DNA of 54,694 bases, taken from contig JACPBF010000016.1 in assembly GCA_016180425.1 (NCBI GenBank), positions 1 to 54,694 of the forward strand. The letters are read 5' to 3'. A program made the translations under genes and the position numbers. The stretch comes from Elusimicrobiota bacterium (GTDB lineage: Bacteria > Elusimicrobiota > Elusimicrobia > 2-02-FULL-39-32). Under the pieces are notes generated by a model. The model was given only the letters and a program-made list of their open reading frames with translations. It was not told the DNA's origin and searched no databases. Positions 29,930-40,100 of the stretch are shown here, piece by piece. Positions within the stretch are counted from its first letter, which is position 1. Each line of letters opens with the position of its first letter.

Positions 29930-29940
29930 ATTATGGGAAT

Positions 29941-30306
29941 TTATTTTTTAGATAACTTATTTAGAAAAATCGTAGAAAAGGTGGAAAGAACGCGTTCCAT
30001 GTCCGTACTAGTAAGCGTTCCTAATTTAGCCAGAACTTTTTCTTTTGATAGCGTGGCTAGCTTAACTAAACGCACTGTTGATGGTAAAAGTAATCCAGCT
30101 TCTTTCCATTCATTTAAAGGAACATCTCCTAAACTAGGATTTGTGTATCTTAATATTCTGGAAGTTATTTGGCACAGGATTATGTCCGGAAGCTCTTTGC
30201 AAATTTTTTCAGATCCAAGGATTAGCGCTGGTCGCGGTTTAGATTCGGATAAGTCGGTAAAAGGAAAAGGGATGAGAACTACGTTACCTGGTTTGAAATC
30301 GGTCAT
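29941..30306 (-). CDS. MazF/PemK-family type II toxin (endoribonuclease)
   Basis: A 121-residue protein if started at the ATG at 30306. The N-terminus M-T-D-F-K-P-G-N-V-V-L-I-P-F-P-F-T-D then S-K-P-R-P-A-L-I-L is the standard MazF/PemK opening (GDIV...PFPFTD...KRPALV). An ATG at 30336 in the same frame would add 10 residues, but the family start favours 30306. Neither start has a strong Shine-Dalgarno sequence. The start overlaps the end of the upstream antitoxin-like gene by 23 nt, suggesting coupled translation. The known role of the family is mRNA cleavage neutralised by an antitoxin. Its stop is 11 nt from the stop of giant gene 1, so the genes converge. It may stabilise the locus; that is inference. 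Confidence 0.85.
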   Translation of the reverse strand: MTDFKPGNVVLIPFPFTDLSESKPRPALILGSEKICKELPDIILCQITSRILRYTNPSLGDVPLNEWKEAGLLLPSTVRLVKLATLSKEKVLAKLGTLTSTDMERVLSTFSTIFLNKLSKK

Positions 30307-30469
30307 AGATGGAGTCTTCAGAGGAAAGCCAGTCATCAGCGAACGATTTTTCAGAGAGTTGACTCCATCCCATGTCCTCTTCGTGTTCCAGATATGAAAG
30401 TAACTCTTCCCGTTCTTCTTCGGTTAAAGAGGCAATTTCTTGCAGAATGGTTTGTGTTCTTTGAGTCAT
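30284..30469 (-). CDS. Putative antitoxin partner of the MazF-family toxin
   Basis: A 61-residue acidic, helical protein (I-L-Q-E-I-A-S-L-T-E-E-E-R-E-E-L-L-S-Y-L, then E-H-E-E-D and an acidic C-terminus). It lies directly upstream of and overlapping the MazF-like toxin. The L-T-E-E-E-R-x-E-L-L pattern resembles small DUF2281/RelB-like antitoxin subunits; I cannot assign the family exactly. The assignment rests mainly on position, size and charge. A near-consensus promoter ends 15 nt before its ATG, with A-rich leader and only a weak AGAG for ribosome binding. Confidence 0.7.
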   Translation of the reverse strand: MTQRTQTILQEIASLTEEEREELLSYLEHEEDMGWSQLSEKSFADDWLSSEDSIYDRFQTR

Positions 30470-30484
30470 ATTTTTCTCTTTTTA

Positions 30485-30513
30485 AGTATATAGTTAGAAA
30501 GTGGTGTTGTCAA
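30485..30513 (-). promoter_or_regulatory. Sigma70-type promoter of the MazF toxin-antitoxin operon
   Basis: On the minus strand, TTGACA (30508-30513) is separated by 17 bases from TATACT (30485-30490). The -35 matches consensus fully, the -10 in five of six positions, and the spacer is optimal. It sits just upstream of the antitoxin ATG at 30469 and predicts a leader of roughly 9 nt. Confidence 0.8.
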
Positions 30514-30564
30514 GGGCACGAATTGCTCAGTGAGAAGGGTGTAAAGTCTTAAGATGATTATGGA

Positions 30565-30801
30565 TTATTTAAATAAGAGGGCGAGTATGGCAATCATTTG
30601 GGTAATCCAGAGAGTCACCATCCATTTAAGAATATCAATTTTTATTTCTTTAAGTTCAGCTTTAGTGGCGAGCTTTTCAAATATCGTTTTGCTGTTTTCT
30701 TCTAAAGCTGTTTCAATTGCAGAAGCTATTACTTTAGCTTGCTGTTCATCGAAACTCTTGCGGAGAACTTCAAATATTTTCAAGGTATTTGCTATCGCCA
30801 T
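30565..30801 (-). CDS. Small coiled-coil membrane protein, DUF1640/CCDC90-like
   Basis: A 78-residue protein. The N-terminal part (L-K-I-F-E-V-L-R-K-S-F-D-E-Q-Q-A) has the usual opening of this group, with 'aF-x-E-x-Q-A' before a helical region. Next come L-A-T-K-A-E-L-K-E-I-K and a coiled-coil stretch, then a C-terminal membrane helix (W-M-V-T-L-W-I-T-Q-M-I-A-I-L-A-L-L-F). Such proteins are common in bacteria and phages and usually of unknown function. The stop (30565) is about 95 bases upstream of the toxin-antitoxin operon on the same strand; each has its own promoter. The ATG lies only 9 nt past the -10 box, so the mRNA is probably leaderless or nearly so. Confidence 0.75.
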   Translation of the reverse strand: MAIANTLKIFEVLRKSFDEQQAKVIASAIETALEENSKTIFEKLATKAELKEIKIDILKWMVTLWITQMIAILALLFK

Positions 30802-30810
30802 ATAAAGCTA

Positions 30811-30839
30811 AATATAGCAGACAATTTTTAAAATGTCAA
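30811..30839 (-). promoter_or_regulatory. Sigma70-type promoter of the DUF1640-like gene
   Basis: On the minus strand, TTGACA (30834-30839), a 17-base spacer and TATATT (30811-30816). Full -35 match and five of six -10 positions. The start codon at 30801 is 9 bases after the -10 box, implying transcription starts within about three bases of the ATG. Confidence 0.8.
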
Positions 30840-31064
30840 TTTTGAAAAATGAAAGAGAATAAAGTGAGAAAATTAATCAAGATAGGGGTTGGTTTATGGA
30901 TGTCAATGAAAAAATTTTTTAGGTGTAGAAATTTTTAGGAATGATGAAAGCATAAAAAAATAAAACAGGAAGACTTAAAATAAAATTGAGTATTGACACA
31001 AGATTTTCATAAATGAAAACGTTATCAGTAAACGATTTAAATTAATAATTAAAGGAGAAGTAAA
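30840..31064 (+). promoter_or_regulatory. Intergenic region upstream of giant gene 2: ribosome-binding site, -35-like box and palindrome
   Basis: An AT-rich 225-base gap with no credible gene. AAAGGAGAAG (31051-31060; AGGAG at 31053-31057) is a strong ribosome-binding site seven bases before the ATG at 31065. TTGACA occurs at 30993-30998, but no acceptable -10 box lies 16-18 bases downstream, so the promoter is unresolved. A perfect 7-bp inverted repeat, TTTTCAT-AA-ATGAAAA (31004-31019), lies just after that box and could be an operator. The transcript is expected to have a leader of several tens of bases if this box is used. Confidence 0.5.
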
Positions 31065-31175
31065 ATGATTAAGTTCTGGAATAAGAAAAGCAATAAAAGT
31101 TGGAAGCAGCTAACAGCGTCGTTAGTTGTGTTTTGTTTTTTGTTTAGCACCCTGAGCGCGCCTTTTGCGCAAGCT
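31065..31175 (+). other. Giant gene 2: Sec signal peptide
   Basis: Residues 1-37: a basic start (K3, K7, K8, K11, K14), hydrophobic core L-V-V-F-C-F-L-F and end A-P-F-A-Q-A|S, a textbook signal peptidase I site. The start of gene 3 has the same length and layout, ending M-P-F-A-E-A|S. Both mature proteins begin S-(F/L)-W-S-E-R-R-K-A-V-E-E. Conservation between the two supports both start codons and the cleavage site. Confidence 0.85.
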
Positions 31176-34100
31176 TCGTTTTGGAGCGAGCGGCGCAAAG
31201 CAGTGGAGGAATATAAGAAGTCCAATTCACAAAACTTAGGTTTTCAGGTGGCTTCAGCTGCTGGGTTTTCTGGCGCTGAGACAGGAGCTTTGGGATTGAA
31301 TTCTATCAGCAATAAGCTGGAAATGAGCGGAATTGAATCTAAGCTTTCATCTCAGGTAATGAATCGGGTGATGGATAAAGTAAAGTCCAGGGGATCTTCT
31401 AGGATTGCAAAAAGAGATCGCGTTTCCCTTGGGCTTCCTTCTGAATTAGTGAACCGTATAGAAACTTATGGTGAGATTGAACAGGTTTATTTATCCAAAG
31501 GCATGAATTTAAAAATGGAGGTTCATAAACTTGCGCTTTTTGGGCAAGCTCTTTCTCCAGCTTCTAATTCCTCAATTTCTTCTAATCCTTTTGTGATTTT
31601 GATTCAAGAAGCGCATGACATTTATGGAGTGCAGGCAAATATCGCTTATCTTTTAATGGATGCGATAAAAATGGGTGTGGAGATTGTGGGTGTGGAAGGT
31701 TCCCGCGGGATTATGCAAGGGATTGAGAAGTGGAGAAATCATCCAGATAAAGAAAGCGTCATGGGAGTGGCTGGTTATTTGTTAAAAGAAGGGCTTCTAT
31801 CTGGAGTAGAGATAGCGGGGTTGTCCACTCAGGGAGGAGATAAGGCAATTTTTGGAAGAGAGAAAGGCTACGCGCAAGGGTTGTCCACTCACAGTGGAGA
31901 AAGGTCTGTGCAGTTTTATGGAGTGGAAGATAAAGAACCTTATTTAGAGCAGGTAAAGAGTTTTAAAGATACTTTAACTTTTAGTCAGGAAGTGAAAGAT
32001 TGGCAGTTGGGTTTAGAGAAGAAACTAGCTGAATTAAAAGAAGAAACCTATACGCCAGAACTAAAAGATCTAGACCAATGGAAGAACGATTACGAAGCTG
32101 GCAATAAAAAACTGGCTGAATGGGTTGAATTTCTTCAGGTGACTCATTCTTTATTGAACAATCATTATCCAAATGTCGCTAAATATTTGAAAGCATACAA
32201 GTTAGAGAAACAGATTGATTTTAAAAAAATTGAAGCGGATCAAAAAAAGATTTTGCAAGCTTTAGCTGAAAAATTAAACCGAGGCGAATTAACAGAACTA
32301 TTGGAAGATAGTTTGTTATATCGTTTAGGCAAAATGGGGTATGGGGAGTTTTATGAAAGCATAAGAGAAAAGTGCAAGAACGCAAAAATTAAAATAACTC
32401 CTGACATGGAACGCTACATTCAATATCTGGTTGGAGTAGAGGGAATAGAAAGAGTCAAACTTTTTCAAGAAGTAAAAGAGTTAGAAAATGAAGTTTGGAC
32501 TATGGTGGCTGGGACACCTAGTGGAAGCCACAACAATCAAGCAACTGCTCAAGTTGTGCAGGCTGACAAGGATTACAGATTAATAAAGAAAGGATTGGAC
32601 TTTAAACTCAATGTTGAGGAATGGAAAGAGTATGTGAGCAGAGCGGATGAAATTGAATCAGGAATTTCCGCGCTCTCTCTTAGTCCATTTACAGGCGCAG
32701 TGAAACAAGCTTTGGAAAATGTAAAAAGATTCAATCAGCTGTCTGAAGAAAGAAACGAAATTTTCCTTAAAAATTTATTAGGCGCGATGAACCCCAAAGA
32801 TTCCCTGAGAACGCCTGCGCAGATTGTAGCTTTGGTGGCAGGAGGGTATCACGCGAGCGGAATTGAGGAAAGGTTAAAGAAAAAGAACATATCTTTTATT
32901 ACTATTCGTCCTAAAATGCAAAGCAGTGAGATTAAGAAGGAATATCATCCATTAAATAGTTTTAAACGCGACTTGCTTCCTTTAGAAAAAATGTTCATGC
33001 ATGAGAAAGTAACGCTTGCTCCGCAAAGAGCCATGGGGACTGTGGTTATGGATGGCGCGGTCATAAGCGAAATTGGAGTGGAAGGCGCATTGCGCACTGT
33101 GGTTCCAGTTTTGGGTTTTGCGCATGGAAGGGCGGATGTAGAAAATCAGATTGAAAATGAGAGAAAAGAGGAAAATAGCGCTATAGGAGAGGTAAGTCTT
33201 GAAGATGGGTCTAAATTTGAAGTAAAGGTTTTTGGCGCTGAGGCTCAAGTTCAAGAAGCAGAGGCTAAAGGCGGCGCAATAGAGATAGAGACAGATTACA
33301 GTTTTGTAGAAAATCAAGGCAAACCAGAAAAGCTAAAACCAGAACATGTTGTGGTTAAGGGAGTGGGAGGAAAATTTGGACGTATCAAAAAAACAGTGTT
33401 AGCCGCAGGCACTTTTGCAGCCGCACTTGTTGCTGGAATTATTATGCTTCCATCTCCCGGAGATACAAAAGAGTTGGTTAAAGAAATGGCTAAAGCAACT
33501 GTAGAAAATGCGCAAAAACATCCAGAGCCAAACTGGTGGTTAGTTCTGCTTGTAGCCGGAGCAGTCATTGCTGCTATCGTTTATCTTATAAGAAGTTTTA
33601 GGGGAGATATTCCCGGATCTGAAACTTATGTTTTGCATGGGTATGAAGCTCGAGATCTTATTAAGTCAGGTAAAAAATCTTATGATCAAGGAGATTATGA
33701 TCAAGCTAATAAAATTTTTAACGCAGCGGAACAGTCTTTAGAACGCGCGATTGACTTAGATTCAAGAGGAATCTATGGACGGTCAAAAGGTTACGATGAG
33801 CTTGCTGGGGTTTATCGTGGAACTGGTCAGGAGGATAGAGCAAACTTAATTGCTGGTTATCGCAGCGATGCTTATAAGTATCACCATCCTTCCTTACAAT
33901 TTGAATCCGCAAAACCTAAATCTCGTGGACGGCTTTCAAGAATGTTTATGCTTGCCCTGACCCTTCCTTTAGGAATAGGGTTATCTATTGCGGGTACAGG
34001 CTCTCTGGAAGCTATTACAGAGTATAGTCTAGCTGAGCAGGAATATTTCCGCGCGGATCCAAGAAGAATCACTCAAGGAAAAAAAACAATTGAACTTGAA

Positions 34101-37100
34101 GGCGCGCAAGTTAGAGTGTTACGAGAGTTAAAAGATTTTGAGGACTATTTGGATAAGATGGGTGTGTCGCCTGAATTGCGTGAGCAGGTTTTAGAAAGAT
34201 GGGATCAACACTATGCGGTCTTTGAAATTAAAAATGAAAAGCTTGGATACACGGCCTATGCTTCCATGCACCGTCTTACAAAAATTGTAAGCTTTGCGGA
34301 TTCCATTGATGGAACTTTTCGCGCCATGGGCGGGGTGCGGGTAAAAATTGACGAGCTAGATGAAACAAATATTAAACGCGGCGTTTATCTTTCTGACGCG
34401 GATGCTCTGGGAGATGCTTTGGAATTGTCATCGGAGATGAGCTTTAAAACTGCAATGGCTAATCTTAAAGTGGGCGGGGCTAAAACCGCGATCCGCATGA
34501 AAAAATCTGTGGCGGATAACCAAGAAACCCGTAAAGCCGCTCTCTACAATTTTGCCGCGGTAACAGAAGCGTTGGTTCCTTACCTAAACGGCGGATTTTT
34601 AACTGGTAAAGATGAAGGAGTTACGGATAGTGATATTTTAGAGATGCATAAATTTGCTCCTACTTCCATTATTCCGCATGTGAGCGCTCACCTTGCGGAA
34701 GGCAAAGGGAAAGAGCCTTCGCGCCCGACCGCCATAGGAGTTTTGAGCGCCATGAAAACTCTGGCAGAACATCAATATGGTTCCAGCAGTTTGGTTGGTA
34801 AAGTCGTGGCTGTGCAGGGGCTTGGGGATGTGGGCGGGAGTCTTGTAGATTTTCTTATGAAAGAAGGCGCGATCGTTGTTTTTGCTGATTTAGAGAAAGA
34901 AAAGTTAGATAAATTTTTAAGTAGGTATCCACATTACAAAGGTTTATTAGGTGATCGCTTATTTCCGTTGATTGGGAAAGACGCGGATTATCTTTTTAAC
35001 CCACTTGAACAAGGTTCTCCAATTAAGGATCAATTGGAGGCGCGAGGCATTCACAAAATAAATATATTTTCGCCTTCCGCAGCGCGCTGGCAGGTCAATG
35101 AGAACACAATTCCAAGAATTGCAGCAGCAGGAGTAGATATTATCGTCGGCTCTGCGAACAATATGGTGAAAGACCGCAAGAAAGACTCCGAAACCTTGAT
35201 GAAGCTCAATATTACTCTTTTTCCGGATTATGGGGGTAACCCTGGTGGAGCGATTGTGGCGAACGGCCATTTAAAAGGAAACAATATTTCCAATGAAGCG
35301 ATTTACGGGTTAGTTAAAGATAACACCAACAAAATTATTGAGGAAGCAAAATTAAGAGGAGTGACGCTTCTCGTGGTTGCGGATGAATTAGCAAGAAAAA
35401 AATTCAATGAACTGCAAAAAAATGCTGGCGCGCCTTTGCCAATAGGACGTGAGACTTCCGATCTTGATAAAGATATGGAGCATGAAGAGTTCATTATTCC
35501 ACATGAGTTTACTGTGGCTTTAGGCCCTTTACCAGATAGAGATTTTAATAGTTTTGTGATGATGGTGAGGGATCAGGCTTCTTCCAAAATTAGGGCTATC
35601 TTAGAAGGGAACGATGTTGAAGATGGAGAGAAGGAAGAGAAAATCATCAAACATTTAACCAAACTATTTGCTTCCACAGGAAAGATCAAATCCATTCAAG
35701 TTCTGAATGAGGATCGTAAAGAGATTCTTGGACATTATGAATTCAGCTATCTTTCGGACGGCGGTTATTACCGCGTGGAGCTGCTTCAGGAGAAATTTGA
35801 TTTAGTGAACAAATCGAATTTAGCGGTTGGAACTTTTATAGCTATTTACGATTTGGAGAATAATTTGGTGGGTTCAATCGCTTTCATCAACGGGCCGATT
35901 ACAACCATGCTTGTTACAAACGGTAAAGATCAGATAAAACATTTTGCCTACAATGGCCAGGAATTTGTATTGCGCGAAGATAAGCTGGACTTATCTAAAG
36001 CAACGAATAAAGATAAATCTCCCGCTGCTTTAGGCGGTAACCTCATAAAATGGCCCGCTCCATTTCAACAATATTACTTAAGCCATGAGAGGGCTATCCC
36101 AGGATCTGATGGAGCCTCGTCACCGCTTAAAACGCGTTATGGCGGAGTACGCGAGGAAAATACCAACAGGCAAATTTCAGCGCTTGGCGCCAACCTTTAT
36201 GAAATTTTAATTAATAACGGGTTTATGGCAGAGGGGTTATCTCCGTCTGTCTCCAGACTTATTGCATCTTTTGTAAAGGCCGCTGGCGGCGACGCGGCTG
36301 CATTGACTTCAAAAGGGTTTCAAAAGATTGAGGACGTCCCTATGGATGAACCAGTGGTGCATCTCTATGCGGGCAACATGGGTGTGGTTCAAAAGATAGC
36401 GGAAGATCCAAAATTTAAGGAACCTGCGGACCTCAATCTATTGAGAGAGAGCCGAGCTCCGCCTGAAGAAGTGATAGATATGTTTAGCCCGATTGAAATA
36501 GAGGATTCTATTGAAGAAGATACTCTTGAATCAACCCTCCTCAAACTTCTTCCTTCAACAGAAGAAAATCAAGATATTATTAACGCCATGTTGGCTGTAG
36601 AGCAAGTTGCCGCGCTAGTTCCCGGTCTTTATGTTACCGGAGGCAAAGCAACAGGAGAGGTGGATTCCGGCGGGGCTGATCAAAGAGAAATAGACAATAT
36701 CACGGACGGGCTTTTTGCTTCCGCGGTAAAACCATATGTTTGGGCGTATCATTCTGAAGAGGGGATGATCAATTATGAGGATGGAGAAGGGAAAATTTTT
36801 GCTTTTATTGGGGATCCTCTGGACGGTTCTACAAAGGTAAAATCAAACGGAGGCGGGGGAACCATTGGCGCATTTTTACATCTTCCAAATTCACCGGATT
36901 CCGATGGAAAAAGAAAAGAAGGTCTTATAGAAAATGCAAGCGGAAGAGATATTGTTGCATCATTTTTTGTGACCTATGGAGTGGAGACAAAACTTGTGTT
37001 CGCATATAAAGGTTTAGGAGCGCGCGAGTTTGTGTTGAGGGGCGGAAAATTTCAGTATGTGGGGCAAGTTAAATTTGACTCCGCAGAAGATCAGAATAAA

Positions 37101-40100
37101 CCGATTCGCGTTGCATTGGGCGGTTCTCGATCCAAGTGGCCGCAAGGTTTCCCTGCTTTGAACGATCAATGGGAAAGTCAAGGGTGGGTTCAGGGTTATG
37201 CCGGAGCTATGGTTACGGATATGTATGGAGCGATCCAGCATATTCTAGGTGGAGGCAGGGCAGTATTTGCATATTTGGAAAATAAACTTAGGGTGCGGTA
37301 CGAAATCGCTCCCATGGCGTTTATTATGGAAGAAGCGGGCGGAGCGAGTCTTACGCACGATTGGGGCGAAGGAGATAAAAATCCACAGGCGGTGAATGTA
37401 AGAAGTGTGTTGGATATAAAATTTAGATTTGAGAAAGATCAAAAAGCTCAGCAGAAAGCTCCTGTGGCTTTAGGTGACCGCGCCACCATTGCGCAAATTC
37501 GCCGCGCCATTGAGAGAGATTTAAGCGAAATTTTGAGTTCTAAAGGTTGGCCCGAAGATATCGCGGCTGCCTATGCGAGCGAAGACTATCTCAAGATTGA
37601 ATCCATTGCGATGGATGAGAGTCGCGAATATGGGGAAGCGCATCGCAAAAAAGCTGATCAATCTGTTGAGGCTTTGGTTGAACTTATGAAATCTGGGAAT
37701 ACTAGCATGGAACCTGTTTTCTACCTTCAGGTTTCAAGAGCGATTTACAGAATTGCCACTAAAACCACGCTTGTTGGAACTCAAACCATGACAGATTTGC
37801 ATGGTATTTACGCTAATTTAAGAACATCCGGTAAACTGCCTGGAGATGTTTTGTTTTTTATTGCAAGGAATTTTAATTTGATTGTTTCAGTTAGAGGAAT
37901 CCGCGGAATAACTTTTAGCTCGCTTACAGGACCTCTTGATCCTGTTGAGGCAGAGAGAAGACTTGCCAATTTATTAAAACAATCTAATACCGGTCGTATA
38001 GTCGCTGGGGATAATGGTGAGGGTGGATTTACTTTTTCGGAATTTATTCCGGCTTTAACGGTTTTCTTTGCGGCAGTAGTTTTTGCGCCTCTTATGTGGC
38101 GCTTTGCATTAACGCACGCTTTCAATAAGAATTTCCGTGGAGCAGTAAACCAGTTGTTCTCTCTTCGTACATGGCAGATGGCGGTTCGGTTGGGTGCATT
38201 TGGGGCTATGGGTGCGGTGGGAGAATCAGGCTCGTCCGATAGCGGCGCGAAGCGATCGATTGCCCAAATTCTTGGATGGAGTGCGGAAGAACGCGGGAAT
38301 TTTCTGAACCTCCTATTCTCAATTTATTTGGTCCAAAGATTACTGAATTGGTCGGATAAATGGTATGAAGCTCCTCTCATGAGGGATTCAACCGAAGTTG
38401 AGGAATCAGCCAGGGTGGTTGCGGATGCCAAGAGGGCCGGTATGGCAGGAATTTATTATAGTAGGGATTTAAGGAAAATCTATGATAAATCGCTTGAGGG
38501 TGGACGCATTATTTCTGCTTTTGCCATTGCCTTGAATGGAATGGCGGCAGGGGTCGAGGGGTTTGCGGTAGACGATGCAAGAAAACCAATTGGGCTCGCG
38601 ATTGAAGAAAAAGATTTCCGATCGCTTGGGAAAATGGTGAGGTTGATCAATAGAGAAGGGTTGGTGGGTTTTAGCGATTCCGAGATAGAAACATGGAGAA
38701 ACCTATTGTTCCAAAATGGCATTACTCCGCAAGAGGAAGCGCCAATCGAACATAAGACTATCGATTATTATGATGAAGCGTTTTTGGGCCGCATCGATAG
38801 CGTTAGAAAAGTTAAAGAATTCAATGCGGAACAATTTAAAGATCTAATTGATCAACTCATAAAACAATCCAAAGAAGGTACTTGGTCCCCTGATAGGGAC
38901 ATAATTTGGGAAGCGCAAATCTTAATGCTCGCTGCGATAAGAGCGCGTAAGGAGGGCATCGCTGACGAAGATTATAAGAGATGGTACCTGAAAATCGTTG
39001 GCACCCAATATTTATATCATATGTATAAGTCCTTCTTTGTGCAACCGGCGGTGAATGCCATCTTAGAAGAAGCGGTTGATAACGGAATGTCGTGGGTAGA
39101 TGGCGAGGTGGTTGATTCGCTTATTGATTTTTGGATTCTGGAGACGGCCGATGATCCATGGTACGGCTTAGCATCATTCGATGAGTTCATTGAGTATCCG
39201 GAAATTGCAAGGAGAATGGGTACCGCAGACCCGTTGAAGATGAAGAGAATACTGCTTGGGCTAAATCAATTCGCTCTAATTCCTCAGGCCAGAGCAAGTT
39301 TTGCAGTTTCAGTATTTGGCAACCAGCGCGCACAACTGGCTCGTCCAGAAACAGATGCTCTTCTATCCAGGGCGATCGAATTGGTCTTTTCTCACAGAAA
39401 AAATCTCTTAGATTTTTACACCCTGTTTGTACAAGAGAACAGTAGCGAGGAAATCATAAGATTTCTCTCTAATTTGGAAGAGTTGGAGTCGCAGAGGAGC
39501 GTTGGAACTGCCGGAAGTGATGAAGGGACCGGATCAACAGCTGAGAAAAAATACGGTAGTTCTGGACCCAGTGTGCCCGGGAACGGTTTTACTTTGGCGG
39601 AATCTGTTACTGTGTCCGCACTTTTTATTACGGCTGTAGTTTTTGCGCCTCTTATCTGGCGCTTTGCATTAACGCAAATATCGTTTGTTGCTGGGGTTGC
39701 GCAGTTTGTCGCGCTTCATGCAGCGCCCATCGCATTGATTGTTGGCGGAGTAAGTGTAGCGCTTCTTTACGCTTTCAATAAGAATTTCCGTGGAGCAGTA
39801 AACCAGTTGTTCTCTCCACGTACATGGCAGATGGCGGTTCGGTTGGTAGCATTTGGCGCTATGGGTGCGGTGGGACGCGAAGGTACTGGCACATTGAGTG
39901 AGGATGTGAAAGAAGACTCTGCTGGAAAAACGGAAGTTGTGGAGACAGGAGTGCGAGTTGAAGTGCGGGTGGAGACTCAAGACAAGGGACAAACTATAGT
40001 GGCAGATAAAGTTGTTAAGACAACTGCTGCCAACAAGCATTTTTTAGGTATAAGTCAATTTCCGGATGGCGTCTATGATGCTGAATTTCCTATTACAAGC

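Noticed and set aside
28100-28795. Degenerate isocitrate lyase after the degenerate malate synthase in gene 1
   Set aside because: Expected by analogy with gene 2, but no segment aligns and the K-K-C-G-H region cannot be found.
29933-30397. Plus-strand open frame of 154 codons
   Set aside because: It is antisense to the MazF-like toxin and its antitoxin, has no family match or ribosome-binding site, and disappears once the recognisable minus-strand genes are accepted.
30554-30805. Plus-strand open frame of 83 codons
   Set aside because: It is antisense to the DUF1640-like gene, which has a recognisable domain layout and a consensus promoter.
30993-31020. Sigma70 promoter for giant gene 2
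   Set aside because: TTGACA is perfect, but the sequence 16-18 bases downstream (around AAAACG) is a poor -10; listed only as a -35-like box.
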